From contig NC_014376.1 in NCBI RefSeq assembly GCF_000144625.1, positions 1,116,001 through 1,180,000 on the forward strand: a stretch of DNA of 64,000 nt. The letters are read 5' to 3'. The translations under genes and the position numbers were made by a program. The notes under the pieces are model-generated. The model had not been told where the DNA came from, ran no database searches, and was given only the letters and a program-made list of their open reading frames with translations. The stretch is from [Clostridium] saccharolyticum WM1 (GTDB lineage: Bacteria > Bacillota > Clostridia > Lachnospirales > Lachnospiraceae). This document shows, one piece after another, positions 9,021 to 17,888 of the stretch. Position 1 is the first letter of the stretch. Every line of letters starts with the position of its first letter.

Positions 9021-10373
9021 CTAGTTCTTACTTGCTTGATCTTTAGGAAGTACAATATTCAAAAAGATAGCTACAATGGTTGCTACAACCACTGGAGAAC
9101 GGCCAAAGATGGTGGTTGTCCAAGCCGGGAAGGTCTGTAAAGAGGCCGGAGACTGAGAAATCCCCATACCGAGAGCAACCGCAAGACCTACAATGGATGT
9201 GTTCCGGAATGTCATCTTCTCTGATGTGATAAGCCTGATTCCAGTCATAGCGATGGAAGCAAATACCGATACGGTTGCGCCTCCAAGTACGCACTGAGGA
9301 ATGGTGGTAAGCAAAGCGGAAAATTTAGGAACTAAACCGGCTGCCAATAAAATCACAGCAGTCATTCCCAGGATGCAGCGGTTAACAACTTTCGTCGTTA
9401 TTACGATACCAACGTTCTGGCTGTAGGTTGCAGTAGGAAGACCACCTAAGAGAGCTCCAATTAAGTTGGTAAATCCGTAGCCCATAATTCCGCCCCGAAG
9501 TTCCTTGTTTGTTGGCTCACGGTCAATAGATCCGGTGGTAGTGGCTGTTAAGTCACCAATTGCCTGAACCGAGTTGATGGCAAATAAGAGTCCAATGGCA
9601 ACACATGAGGATGGTTCAAATACAACTCCAAAATGAAGTGGCTGCGGAACCTGGAAAATAGCAGCAGTTCCAACGTTGGCAAAATTAATCATACCGAAGG
9701 AGAGTGCAACAATATAACCCACGATAAGTCCGATTAAGATGGAAGCCAGCTTAAAAATGCCTTTTCCAAAGTGATTCAAAGTGGTTACGACTGCCAGGGT
9801 GATTAATGCCACCAGCCAGTTCTGCCAGGAGCCGTACCGCAGCAAGCCTTCCACATCCTTATTGGCAACACCGCCTGCCATATAGTTAATGGCTGTCGGA
9901 TAAAGAGAAAGTCCAATCGTAAATACGACCGTTCCGGTAATAAGCGGCGGGAAGAATTTACGGATGCGTGTTACACCAAAGCCTACGAGGAAAGCTACCA
10001 CACCGCCTACCATCTGAGCTCCCAGGATCGCTGCCACGCCGTAATCTGCGGCAATGGCCTGCATACTTGGAACATAAGCAAAGCTGATGCCCATGATGAC
10101 AGGAAGAGCAGATCCAAGATGGAAGCCTTCTTTGCTTCCTATGGGGAAGAGCTGAAGAAGAGTGGATAAAGCGGATACTACCAGGGCAGCCTGAATCAGG
10201 ATAACCCGGTCCCCAGGACTAAGCTGGGCAACGTTTGCTACGATGATGGCAGGAGTTACACAGCCTACGATCATGGCTACAAGATGCTGTATGGCCAGTG
10301 GAATCGCCTGTGAAAATTTTGGAATACCATCCATTTCAAAGATAGAAGCGTATTGCTTATTAGATTCTTTCAT
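9021..10373 (-). CDS. NCS2 family uracil-xanthine permease (xanthine/uric acid transporter candidate)
   Basis: Membrane importer of the nucleobase:cation symporter-2 family, uracil-xanthine permease branch (XanQ, XanP, UacT, PucJ/K). At 450 aa it shows about 12-14 hydrophobic segments. The family signature QNVGIVITTKVVNR is present, along with QHLVAMIVGCVTP in helix 1 and GSALPVIMG. It is the last gene of the leftward ygeX-ygeY-ygeW-carbamate kinase operon, 33 bp after the kinase gene with AAGGAGGAACTTTTAC before ATG. The context argues for xanthine or uric acid as substrate; sequence alone does not separate these. The other purine permease, at the left edge of the window, is of the different AzgA branch, so the locus carries two uptake systems. 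Confidence 0.9.
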   Translation of the reverse strand: MKESNKQYASIFEMDGIPKFSQAIPLAIQHLVAMIVGCVTPAIIVANVAQLSPGDRVILIQAALVVSALSTLLQLFPIGSKEGFHLGSALPVIMGISFAYVPSMQAIAADYGVAAILGAQMVGGVVAFLVGFGVTRIRKFFPPLITGTVVFTIGLSLYPTAINYMAGGVANKDVEGLLRYGSWQNWLVALITLAVVTTLNHFGKGIFKLASILIGLIVGYIVALSFGMINFANVGTAAIFQVPQPLHFGVVFEPSSCVAIGLLFAINSVQAIGDLTATTTGSIDREPTNKELRGGIMGYGFTNLIGALLGGLPTATYSQNVGIVITTKVVNRCILGMTAVILLAAGLVPKFSALLTTIPQCVLGGATVSVFASIAMTGIRLITSEKMTFRNTSIVGLAVALGMGISQSPASLQTFPAWTTTIFGRSPVVVATIVAIFLNIVLPKDQASKN

Positions 10374-10406
10374 TGTAAAAGTTCCTCCTTAGGAAATATT
10401 AACGGT

Positions 10407-11351
10407 TTACTTATGAATATGAGTTCCGGTTTTTCCCAGGATTCCCTCTTTTGCTTTCTCAAGCAAAGTGATAAGCGCATTGCGCCCTTCCTTGGAATCT
10501 GCGAATTTCACGGCAGCCTGAACCTTTGGCAGCATGGAGCCAGGAGCAAAATGTCCTTCTCCGATGTACTGGCGGGCTTCGTCTGTTGTGATATCGTCCA
10601 ACCATTTCTCTTCCGGTTTACCGAAGTTTATTGCTACTTTCTCGACTGCTGTCAGGATGATTAAGAAATCCGCATCCAGTTCTTCTGCCAGCAGTTCGCT
10701 TGCAAAATCTTTATCAATCACCGCGCTTGCGCCTTTTAAGTGGTTTCCCTGTAAAGTTACAGGAATGCCGCCGCCGCCGCAGGCGATAACCAGCTGTCCG
10801 GAATCCACAAGGGAGCGGATTGCGCCGATTTCAATGATCTCAGCAGGATTTGGAGAAGCTACCACACGGCGGTATCCCCGTCCGGCATCTTCTTTTGTGA
10901 TGTATCCGTATTTTTCTTCAGCCAGCTTTGCTTCTTCTTCCGTCATGAAGTGGCCGATGGGCTTGCTGGGAGAGTTAAAAGCAGGATCGTTTTCATCTAC
11001 ACGAACCTGAGTGATCATGGTGGTTACAGGAATGTTGGTAATGTTCCGGTTTACCAGCTCTTCTCTTAAAGCGTTCTGTAAGTCGTAGCCGATATAAGCC
11101 TGGCTCATTGCCACGCATACAGAGAGAGGAGTATTAGGCTGTTTGGGATCTTCCCGGGTTAAAGCGCTCATTGCGTTGTTGATCATACCCACCTGCGGGC
11201 CGTTGCCGTGAACCACCACTACTTCACAGCCTTCTTCGATCAGGTCAACGATTGCTTTTGACGTGATCTTTACTGCAGTCATCTGCTCTGGTAAAGTATT
11301 ACCTAATGCATTGCCGCCTAACGCAATAACAATTCTCTTTTTCTTTTCCAT
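10407..11351 (-). CDS. arcC: Carbamate kinase (YqeA/ArcC type)
   Basis: Makes ATP from carbamoyl phosphate and ADP, releasing carbamate (ammonia plus CO2). At 314 aa it has the family length. Recognisable parts are the N-terminal RIVIALGGNALG, VVVHGNGPQVG, the flexible lid with YRRVVASPNP, the nucleotide-side VIACGGGGIPV and KDFASELLA, and the C-terminal APGSMLPKVQAA. In E. coli the orthologue yqeA lies in the same ygeW-ygeX-ygeY cluster. Directly following ygeW, it probably harvests the carbamoyl phosphate made from ureido intermediates of purine breakdown, giving substrate-level phosphorylation. It is separated from ygeW by a hairpin that may lower its expression. Confidence 0.93.
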   Translation of the reverse strand: MEKKKRIVIALGGNALGNTLPEQMTAVKITSKAIVDLIEEGCEVVVVHGNGPQVGMINNAMSALTREDPKQPNTPLSVCVAMSQAYIGYDLQNALREELVNRNITNIPVTTMITQVRVDENDPAFNSPSKPIGHFMTEEEAKLAEEKYGYITKEDAGRGYRRVVASPNPAEIIEIGAIRSLVDSGQLVIACGGGGIPVTLQGNHLKGASAVIDKDFASELLAEELDADFLIILTAVEKVAINFGKPEEKWLDDITTDEARQYIGEGHFAPGSMLPKVQAAVKFADSKEGRNALITLLEKAKEGILGKTGTHIHK

Positions 11352-11383
11352 TTTGTTATCCTCTTAACGATTAAGAATTATTT

Positions 11384-11426
11384 AAAAGGCGCACCTGTAT
11401 CCTTTGAATCGGCTGCGGGTGCGCCT
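11384..11426 (-). terminator. Partial terminator or attenuator between ygeW and carbamate kinase
   Basis: Perfect 9-bp arms AGGCGCACC (11387-11395) and GGTGCGCCT (11418-11426). Read leftward the stem is followed by TTTT (complement of 11384-11387) and an AT-rich stretch. The short T-run and the co-directional next gene suggest partial read-through rather than full stop. Confidence 0.55.
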
Positions 11427-11464
11427 GGAGTTCTTACATATGGAGCAGTTGCCCCTGTATGAAA

Positions 11465-12658
11465 TTATTCAAAAATTCTTGGAGCTTTTTTAACTTCCAG
11501 CTTCTTTAAGATTTCCTGTGGATTCTTAAATTTGCTTAAGAAGATCATAGAAGCGATTACATATGGCTTGTAGCTGGCTTCTTTGTATAACGGATCACGG
11601 TAACGATCGAATACAGTAGCTTCTACTTCACCGTCTACACAGCTTACATCGTTGATGTCAGCAGGTAAGCAGTGCATGTAAAGAGCCTTGCCGTCTTTTG
11701 TTGTCTTCATTAATTCTTCTGTACAGCACCAGTCTTTGTGCTGTGCGTTCTGAGACAGTAATTCTTTCTCAAGAGCCTTGATGCCGTCAGAATCGCCTTC
11801 TGCGTAAAGATTGGTTCTCTTTTCCATAGCAGCAAATGGAGCCCAGCTCTTTGGATATACAACATCTGCATCCTTGAATGCATCAGCCATATCGTTGGAG
11901 ATGCGGAAGGAACCGCCGGATTTCTCAGCGTTCTTCTTTGCAACTTCAACTACTTCAGGCATAACCTCATAGCCTTCCGGATGAGCTAAAACAACTTCCA
12001 TACCCATACGGGTCATTAAGCCGATGATTCCCTGAGGAACGGATAATGGCTTTCCGTAGGAAGGAGAGTAAGCCCATGTCATAGCCAGCTTTTTGCCCTT
12101 TAAGTTCTCAAGGCCGCCCATTTCATGGATGATATGAAGAGCATCAGCCATACTCTGGGTTGGATGATCGATGTCACACTGTAAGTTTACTAAAGTAGGT
12201 CTCTGCTCTAAGATTCCGTCCTTATTTCCCTGGGTAACGGCTTCCATAAATTCATGCATGTAAGCATTTCCCTTGCCGATATACATATCGTCGCGGATAC
12301 CGATTACATCTGCCATGAAGGAAACCATGTTAGCTGTTTCACGAACGGTCTCGCCGTGAGCTACCTGGGATTTGCCCTCGTCTAAATCCTGTACTTCCAG
12401 ACCAAGTAAGTTACATGCAGAAGCGAAGGAGAAACGGGTACGTGTGGAGTTGTCGCGGAATAAGGAGATTCCAAGGCCGCTTTCAAATACTTTTGTGGAA
12501 ATGTTATTTTCCCTCATAAAGCGGAGAGCGTCAGCAACGGTCCAGACAGCTTCCAGCTCGGCATCGCTTTTTTCCCAGGTTAAGAAGAAGTCATTCTCAT
12601 ACATTTCCTTAAAATTTAAGGAATTCAGTTTGTCAATGTAATCCTGTAAGGTTTTCAT
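11465..12658 (-). CDS. ygeW: YgeW-type knotted carbamoyltransferase
   Basis: Member of the aspartate/ornithine carbamoyltransferase superfamily, YgeW branch (E. coli YgeW 396 aa; here 397). The carbamoyl-phosphate site STRTR is at 71-75, followed by QDLDEGKSQVAHGETV and the HCLPAD loop near the C-terminus. The long inserts, including MEAVTQGNKDGILEQRP and QCDIDHPTQSMADA, are typical of this branch. Family knowledge: the physiological reaction is thought to run in the catabolic direction, phosphorolysing a ureido intermediate (2,3-diureidopropionate-type) to carbamoyl phosphate; the adjacent carbamate kinase supports this. The start has AGGAGG in the leader (CAGGAGGCTAACG before ATG). Confident on family, moderate on substrate. 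Confidence 0.9.
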   Translation of the reverse strand: MKTLQDYIDKLNSLNFKEMYENDFFLTWEKSDAELEAVWTVADALRFMRENNISTKVFESGLGISLFRDNSTRTRFSFASACNLLGLEVQDLDEGKSQVAHGETVRETANMVSFMADVIGIRDDMYIGKGNAYMHEFMEAVTQGNKDGILEQRPTLVNLQCDIDHPTQSMADALHIIHEMGGLENLKGKKLAMTWAYSPSYGKPLSVPQGIIGLMTRMGMEVVLAHPEGYEVMPEVVEVAKKNAEKSGGSFRISNDMADAFKDADVVYPKSWAPFAAMEKRTNLYAEGDSDGIKALEKELLSQNAQHKDWCCTEELMKTTKDGKALYMHCLPADINDVSCVDGEVEATVFDRYRDPLYKEASYKPYVIASMIFLSKFKNPQEILKKLEVKKAPRIFE

Positions 12659-12713
12659 AAAATCGTTAGCCTCCTGATTTTTTCTTTTTTTAGTGGTATC
12701 TATCCTTTATGCA

Positions 12714-12805
12714 GTCTGCCAGGCATTGATTGGGGAAGGAATGATCGGCAGACGGCAAAAATGATTGTTAGGAGCGGCGGCAGGCCATTCTATGGCCCGC
12801 TGCCG
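12714..12805 (-). other. Two stem-loops in the ygeY-ygeW spacer
   Basis: The 195-bp spacer has two inverted repeats. One pairs CGGCAGGCCAT (12778-12788) with ATGGCC and TGCCG (12792-12805, with a CGC bulge). The other pairs GTCTGCC (12714-12720) with GGCAGAC (12747-12753). Neither is followed by a proper T-run on the minus strand, so they look like mRNA-stabilising or processing structures. No ORF in the spacer is credible. Confidence 0.45.
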
Positions 12806-12853
12806 GAATTATGGTTCCAAAATGGTTCCTTGATAGCTTGCTATGGGTTCTGT

Positions 12854-14164
12854 TTATTTGCAGTAAGCGCTTGGAAGTGCTGCGTATACGGCTGCACAGG
12901 TTACCAGATCCTGCTTCCAGGTCTTCTCGTTAGGAGCATGAGCCTGAGCCTCTGCGCCAGGACCGAAGCCGATGCATGGGATACCGTTACGGCCCATGAT
13001 GGAAACTCCGTTTGTAGAGAAGGTCCACTTATCAGTAAGAGGACGGGCGGTTCTCATTGCAACTGTTTCTTCAGCACCGATTCTTGCATCACCGTAAAGG
13101 TTCTTGTAAGCATCTTCCAGTGCCTTGGTAACAGCGTGATCCTCCGGGATAACCCAGGTTGGGAAGTAGCACTCGATGGGATAGGTAAGTCCTGTATAAG
13201 AAGGACGGGAATATTCATACATGGAAACAGTCACGTCATCGCCGTATTTCTTCACGTTTGGAAGATTACGGATTTCATCCAGACAGCTTTCCCATGTTTC
13301 GCCTGCGGTCATACGGCGGTCTAAGGATACGGAACAGGAGTCAGCAACTGCACAGCGGCTTGGGGAGGTGAAGAAGATCTCGGAAGCAGTAACAGTACCG
13401 CGGCCTAAGAAGTTCGCTTCTTTCCACTCTTTGTTGTATTTCTCATCAAGCATTTTTACAAGGCCTTTGATTTCCTTGTCATCAGCAGCATCGTTCTCGT
13501 TAAGTGAGCGGACATCCTGAAGAATATCAGCCATCTTGTAGATTGCGTTGTCACCGCGCTCCGGTGCGGAACCATGGCAGGAAATACCCTTTACGTCAAT
13601 ACGGATTTCCATACGGCCTCTCTGTCCGCGGTAGATACCGCCGTCAGTCGGCTCTGTGGAAACAACGAATTCCGGACGAACCTTCCCTTCGTTGATGATA
13701 TACTGCCAGCAAAGACCGTCACAGTCTTCTTCCTGAACAGTACCGGTAACCAGAACGGTGTATTTGTCATTTAAAAGACCTAAGTCCTTCATAATTCTTG
13801 CACCGTAAACAGCAGATACGATACCGCCGCACTGATCGGATACGCCACGGCCGCCGATTTCTGTTTCGTTTTCGTAACCTTCGTATGGATCGAATGTCCA
13901 GTTATTCTTGTTGCCGATACCAACCGTATCAATATGAGCGTCAAATCCAATTAAAGTATTGCCAGTTCCCATATAACCTAATACATTGCCCATGCCGTCA
14001 ATTTCTACTTTGTCGAAATCCAGCTTCCGCATTTCTTCTGCGATGCGGTCGATATGAGCTTTTTCATCACAGCTCTCGCCTGGGAATTTAACGATTTCCC
14101 GTAAGAATTTTGTCATGTCAGCTTCATAATTTTGTGCTGCTTCTTTGATTTTGTTGTAATCCAT
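12854..14164 (-). CDS. ygeY: YgeY family M20 amidohydrolase, purine/selenium-cluster linked
   Basis: Metal-dependent hydrolase of the M20 peptidase family, named YgeY family selenium-metabolism-linked hydrolase. The start at 14164 ([10 protein letters not shown]) has GGAGG eight bases upstream; the in-frame ATG at 14179 overlaps that ribosome site and is not used. The product is 436 aa. Metal and catalytic signatures are FDAHIDTVG (His77, Asp79), [10 protein letters not shown] and [11 protein letters not shown] with the Glu pair, then a dimerisation domain (about 185-300). Family knowledge plus context suggest it removes a carbamoyl or ureido group from an open-chain purine product before YgeX. 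All expected metal-site motifs are visible. Confidence 0.9.
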   Translation of the reverse strand: MDYNKIKEAAQNYEADMTKFLREIVKFPGESCDEKAHIDRIAEEMRKLDFDKVEIDGMGNVLGYMGTGNTLIGFDAHIDTVGIGNKNNWTFDPYEGYENETEIGGRGVSDQCGGIVSAVYGARIMKDLGLLNDKYTVLVTGTVQEEDCDGLCWQYIINEGKVRPEFVVSTEPTDGGIYRGQRGRMEIRIDVKGISCHGSAPERGDNAIYKMADILQDVRSLNENDAADDKEIKGLVKMLDEKYNKEWKEANFLGRGTVTASEIFFTSPSRCAVADSCSVSLDRRMTAGETWESCLDEIRNLPNVKKYGDDVTVSMYEYSRPSYTGLTYPIECYFPTWVIPEDHAVTKALEDAYKNLYGDARIGAEETVAMRTARPLTDKWTFSTNGVSIMGRNGIPCIGFGPGAEAQAHAPNEKTWKQDLVTCAAVYAALPSAYCK

Positions 14165-14208
14165 GTTTTTGTCCTCCATTTTATAATTTATTTAGGAAGT
14201 TCGATTCG

Positions 14209-14225
14209 CCTTTGGCTCATCGAAC
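14209..14225 (-). other. Compact stem-loop in the ygeX-ygeY spacer
   Basis: Arms GTTCGAT (14209-14215) and ATCGAAC (14219-14225) cannot close over the 3-nt gap as a plain RNA hairpin unless the outermost pairs only are used; the sequence GTTCGAT..ATCGAAC may instead be a short palindromic site. It lies just upstream of the ygeY ribosome site in a spacer without a T-run. Confidence 0.2.
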
Positions 14226-14280
14226 GGCTAATTTTCTAAGTTCAGTCCGCACTGCGTTTGTCTCACTAAGAAAATCATGC

Positions 14281-15486
14281 CTAACGTTCTTTTCCTTCCC
14301 AGACAATCGCTTTGTAACGATCCGGGTCGGTGTCACCCTCAGTAGAGAAGAGGAGAACCTTTGAATCCTTATTAAGTCCTAAATGCTTTCTTAAATCCTT
14401 ATATTCATCAAGAAGCATGATGCAGGTTAAAACTCCGAAGGGAGCAGCACCTGATTCACCGGAAGTTACCGGAGCATCGCCTTTGACAGGAGCAGCAAGC
14501 ATTCTCATCCCTTGTGCAGCTACCCAGTCAGGAGCTGATACAAAGGTATCTACATGATTCTTTAAGATATCCCAGGAGATGGTATTTGGCTCACCGCAGG
14601 CAAGACCGGCCATAATGGTCTGCATGTCGCCGTCTACAATGCGGATCTGTCCGTCACCGGCTTTTGCTCCCTTATAGAGACAGTCTGCCACATCAGCTTC
14701 CACAACGACCACCTTAGGCGGATTCTCAGGATAGCGGTTAGCGAAATATCCCTGAACAGCGCCTGCAAGAGAACCTACGCCAGCCTGAACAAACACATGG
14801 GTAGGTCTGTCGCAGCCATATTCTTCAAGCTGCTCATTGGCTTCCAGAGCCATGGTTCCGTAACCCTGCATGATCCAGGCAGGAATCTCTTCGTAACCAT
14901 CCCAGGCAGTATCCTGTACCACAACACCGTTTTTCGTCTTTGAAGCAGCATCAGCAGCCATACGAACGCATTCGTCATAGTTGACTTCCTCGATGGTAAC
15001 GGTAGCACCTTCTGCTTTAATATTATTGAAACGGGTGATCGTGGAGCCCTTTGGCATGTAAACAACGGACTTCTGGCCTAATTTATTCGCTGCCCATGCA
15101 ACACCACGTCCATGATTTCCATCGGTAGCGGTGAAGAAGGTAGCCTGGCCAAATTCTTCCCTTAAAGCTTCCGAAGTTAGGACGCTGTATGGAAGATCGG
15201 AAACATCCTTTCCAGTCTGCTTTGCGATGTACTTTGCGATGGCAAAGGATCCGCCCAATACCTTGAATGCATTTAAGCCGAACCGGTAGGATTCGTCTTT
15301 CATGTAAACCTGGCCAAGGCCTAAATAATCAGCCATGTGATCCAGCTTTACAAGAGGAGTCTTGCTGTACTGGGGAAAGCTTTCATGGAATACTCGTGCT
15401 TTCTTGATTTCATCAAGGGCCATGACCGGTAAATTCTTATCATCGGTCTTTGGCATGGTGTTTACAACCCATTCGATTGGTTTCAT
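14281..15486 (-). CDS. ygeX: Diaminopropionate ammonia-lyase
   Basis: PLP enzyme that splits 2,3-diaminopropionate into pyruvate and two ammonia. At 401 aa it matches E. coli YgeX (398). The PLP lysine is Lys75 in RFGLNAFKVLGGS; other fold-type II landmarks are TDGNHGRGVAWAA, the glycine-rich VQAGVGSLAGAVQGY and TSGESGAAPFGV. In the proposed pathway this is the final carbon-yielding step, converting the stripped C3 backbone of the purine ring to pyruvate. It is the first enzyme gene after the regulator in the leftward operon; a ribosome site AAGGAGATTCAGTAATC precedes ATG. Confidence 0.94.
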   Translation of the reverse strand: MKPIEWVVNTMPKTDDKNLPVMALDEIKKARVFHESFPQYSKTPLVKLDHMADYLGLGQVYMKDESYRFGLNAFKVLGGSFAIAKYIAKQTGKDVSDLPYSVLTSEALREEFGQATFFTATDGNHGRGVAWAANKLGQKSVVYMPKGSTITRFNNIKAEGATVTIEEVNYDECVRMAADAASKTKNGVVVQDTAWDGYEEIPAWIMQGYGTMALEANEQLEEYGCDRPTHVFVQAGVGSLAGAVQGYFANRYPENPPKVVVVEADVADCLYKGAKAGDGQIRIVDGDMQTIMAGLACGEPNTISWDILKNHVDTFVSAPDWVAAQGMRMLAAPVKGDAPVTSGESGAAPFGVLTCIMLLDEYKDLRKHLGLNKDSKVLLFSTEGDTDPDRYKAIVWEGKER

Positions 15487-15520
15487 GATTACTGAATCTC
15501 CTTTTTCTTATTTAATTATG

Positions 15521-16165
15521 TTACTTTTCTTTATTCGTATCCATATAACTGTATAAAGTGAATTTGGATATGCCAAAATAATTGGAAACCTTATCACCTG
15601 ACCTTGTGACCAGGAATGCTCCGGCATCGTTTAGATACTGGATCGCTGCAACTTTGTCATCCTTGCTCATGAGGGCCACAGGTTTGCCCACAAGAGCTAC
15701 GGACTGTTCGATCAGCGCATCGAGAAGATCGTTCACATTATGAGTGATTCTCCTTGGCTGTTTCTCATCGTCTTCTGCTTCCGCGGTGGATAGAAGGGAT
15801 TTTAAGGAATTGTCTATGGTAAGCAGGCCTGTGATATCATAATTAAGGGCCAGAATGTAATCAATGGTATTATTTTTCCCTCTAATATACATGGTACTGG
15901 ATTTTAGAATCCTGCCGTCATCGGTTCTTGTTAAATAAGAAAGGCGGTCTTTTAAAAGATCAGGATTCTTTTTTAAAGTCTCAAGAACGATTTCCGAGGG
16001 ACCATCCCCCAGCTTACGGTTGCTTACCTGGCCGTTTTCGATATAGACAATGGAACTTTCAATATCTTCTTTCCTTAAATCATGGATAACTACCTCGCAG
16101 TTATTTCCAAAATGGGTAGCGATTCCAAGAGCGATCTGAGTCAGTAGTTCAAGTTTTGTATCCAT
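15521..16165 (-). CDS. YheO-like PAS / DauR-like HTH transcriptional regulator
   Basis: Predicted DNA-binding regulator with an N-terminal YheO-like PAS domain (about 1-120) and a C-terminal DauR-like helix-turn-helix (about 155-212, including DKVAAIQYLNDAGAFLVTRS and VSNYFGISKFTLYSYM). Several in-frame ATGs exist (16183, 16168, 16165); GGGAGG is best spaced for 16165, giving 214 aa starting MDTKLELL. It is the promoter-proximal gene of the ygeX operon and divergent from ssnA, so it is the natural candidate local regulator of both operons, perhaps sensing a purine-derived ligand. Relatives regulate D-amino acid catabolism (DauR). E. coli uses a different regulator, YgeV, at its locus. Ligand unknown. 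Confidence 0.82.
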   Translation of the reverse strand: MDTKLELLTQIALGIATHFGNNCEVVIHDLRKEDIESSIVYIENGQVSNRKLGDGPSEIVLETLKKNPDLLKDRLSYLTRTDDGRILKSSTMYIRGKNNTIDYILALNYDITGLLTIDNSLKSLLSTAEAEDDEKQPRRITHNVNDLLDALIEQSVALVGKPVALMSKDDKVAAIQYLNDAGAFLVTRSGDKVSNYFGISKFTLYSYMDTNKEK

Positions 16166-16202
16166 CATTTGGCCTCCCCTCATGTGAACTTCTTATACAC
16201 CC

Positions 16203-16230
16203 ATCATAGCATAAAAAATTAAAATTACAA
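16203..16230 (-). promoter_or_regulatory. Sigma-A promoter for the leftward regulator-ygeX operon
   Basis: On the minus strand TTGTAA (16225-16230), a 16-bp spacer, and TATGAT (16203-16208) preceded by TGC, making an extended -10. It lies 38 bp before the regulator start codon. Confidence 0.6.
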
Positions 16231-16238
16231 GTGGTTTT

Positions 16239-16253
16239 CTAAAAAATTTTTAG
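16239..16253. promoter_or_regulatory. AT palindrome, candidate operator between the divergent purine operons
   Basis: CTAAAAA and TTTTTAG flank a single central A, a perfect 7-bp inverted repeat. It sits 9 bp upstream of the leftward -35 box and about 30 bp upstream of the rightward -35 box, a fitting place for one regulator to control both. A related T/A-rich stretch (TCTCTAAATTTTTTTTG) follows at once. AT-rich gaps often contain such repeats, so this is only a candidate. Confidence 0.35.
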
Positions 16254-16282
16254 GTTCTCTAAATTTTTTTTGAATTTTATGC

Positions 16283-16311
16283 TTGCATTTCTTTATATGA
16301 AATGATACACT
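16283..16311 (+). promoter_or_regulatory. Sigma-A promoter for the rightward ssnA-ygfK operon
   Basis: TTGCAT (16283-16288), a 17-bp spacer, and TACACT (16306-16311). The implied leader to ssnA is about 180 nt. Apart from this and the leftward promoter, the 330-bp divergent gap holds the AT palindrome and no credible gene. Confidence 0.55.
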
Positions 16312-16495
16312 GTATTCAGTAAGGTATTTATGGTGTAATCTGTATAGAAAATGACGAATTATGAGAGTGAGTATAAGCAGATTGCGGAAATAAAGTGCAG
16401 CCGTAGGGGAAGTGCCTATGTGAGGTTTGTACAGTTGAAAATTTTAAGGTTTCACTTTAATAATGTTAAAAATTGGAAAAAAAGGAGATGGAAAC

Positions 16496-17830
16496 ATGCT
16501 GGTTATCGGGAATGGAAGAATGATTACAAGAGACCCTCAAAATCCGTTTTTTGAGAACGGTGCAGTTGCAATGGAGGAGGGTGTGATCCGTAAGGTTGGA
16601 ACTACGGAGGAAATGAAAAAAGCATATCCGGACGCGGAGTATATCGATGCAAAAGGCGGAGTCATTATGCCTGCCTTTATTAATGCCCATGAACATATTT
16701 ACAGCTCTTTTGCCAGAGGATTAAGCATCAATGGATATGATCCACATGGATTCTTAGAGATCCTTGACGGAATGTGGTGGACCATTGACCGCAATCTCAC
16801 ATTGGAAGAGACCAGGTTAAGCGCCATGGCAACCTACATCGATTCTATAAAGAACGGTGTAACAACTACGTTTGACCACCATGCAAGCTTCGGACATATT
16901 ACAGATTCCCTGTTTAAGATTGAAGAAGCTGCGAAAGCTACGGGTGTCCGTTCCTGCTTATGCTATGAGGTTTCCGACCGTGACGGCAAGGAAAAGGCAA
17001 AGGAAGCAGTTCTGGAGAATGAAGCATTCATCAAGCACGCTCTGGCAGATGACAGCGACATGATTGCAGGAATGATGGGTATGCACGCCCAGTTCACCAT
17101 TTCTGATGAGACCATGGAGCTTGCAGCTTCCCACAAGCCGGAAGGAGTTGGTTATCACATTCATGTGGCAGAAGGAATTGAGGATCTTCATGACTGCCTT
17201 AAGAAATACGGCAAGCGGATCGTAGACCGTCTGATGGACTGCAATATCCTTGGAGAGAAGACCCTGCTTGGACACTGCATCTACATTAATCCTCATGAAA
17301 TGCAGTTAATTAAGGACACGGATACCATGGTAGTCCACAATCCGGAATCCAACATGGGCAATGCATGCGGTTGTCCTCCCACCATGGAGCTGGTTCACAG
17401 GGGAATCTTAACAGGTCTGGGAACCGATGGCTATACCCATGACATGACAGAATCCTATAAAGTAGCCAATGTTTTACACAAGCATCATTTATGCGATCCT
17501 AATGCGGCATGGGGCGAAGTTCCCAAGATGCTGTTTGAAGGAAATGCAAAGATCGCAGGCCGTTACTTTAAGAAGCCTTTGGGCATATTAAAAGAGGGTG
17601 CAGCAGCTGACGTAATCGTTACCGATTACATTCCGTTAACACCAATGAATGGGGATAACTGTAACAGCCATATTCTTTTCGGAATGACCGGACGCAGCGT
17701 GGTAACCACAGTAGGCAACGGAAAAGTGCTGATGAAGGACCGTATCCTTACAGCCATTGATGAGGAAAAGGTGATGGCAGACTGCAGACAGGCTGCGGCC
17801 GAACTGGCAAGCCGGATCAATTCCAGGTAA
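16496..17830 (+). CDS. ssnA: SsnA-type aminohydrolase
   Basis: Amidohydrolase-superfamily enzyme related to chlorohydrolases and guanine deaminase; E. coli SsnA is 442 aa, here 444. The start at 16496 has AAAGGAG eight bases upstream; an ATG at 16463 in frame lacks one. Metal ligands are visible in NAHEHIY (about 60-65), HIHVAEG, LGHCIYINPHE and GLGTDGYTHDM. In the purine cluster it is expected to hydrolyse a ring C-N bond of an early purine intermediate; the precise substrate is not evident from sequence. First gene of the rightward operon, followed 109 bp later by ygfK. Confidence 0.9.
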   Translation: MLVIGNGRMITRDPQNPFFENGAVAMEEGVIRKVGTTEEMKKAYPDAEYIDAKGGVIMPAFINAHEHIYSSFARGLSINGYDPHGFLEILDGMWWTIDRNLTLEETRLSAMATYIDSIKNGVTTTFDHHASFGHITDSLFKIEEAAKATGVRSCLCYEVSDRDGKEKAKEAVLENEAFIKHALADDSDMIAGMMGMHAQFTISDETMELAASHKPEGVGYHIHVAEGIEDLHDCLKKYGKRIVDRLMDCNILGEKTLLGHCIYINPHEMQLIKDTDTMVVHNPESNMGNACGCPPTMELVHRGILTGLGTDGYTHDMTESYKVANVLHKHHLCDPNAAWGEVPKMLFEGNAKIAGRYFKKPLGILKEGAAADVIVTDYIPLTPMNGDNCNSHILFGMTGRSVVTTVGNGKVLMKDRILTAIDEEKVMADCRQAAAELASRINSR

Positions 17831-17888
17831 TAACAGTTTCATTTAAACAGGTAAAGTAGTAAAATATACAATACAGATTATTCACGGA

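Noticed and set aside
12761..13324. Open frame of 187 codons opposite ygeY
   Set aside because: It lies antisense to a well-supported M20 hydrolase gene, shows no family pattern and lacks a ribosome site.
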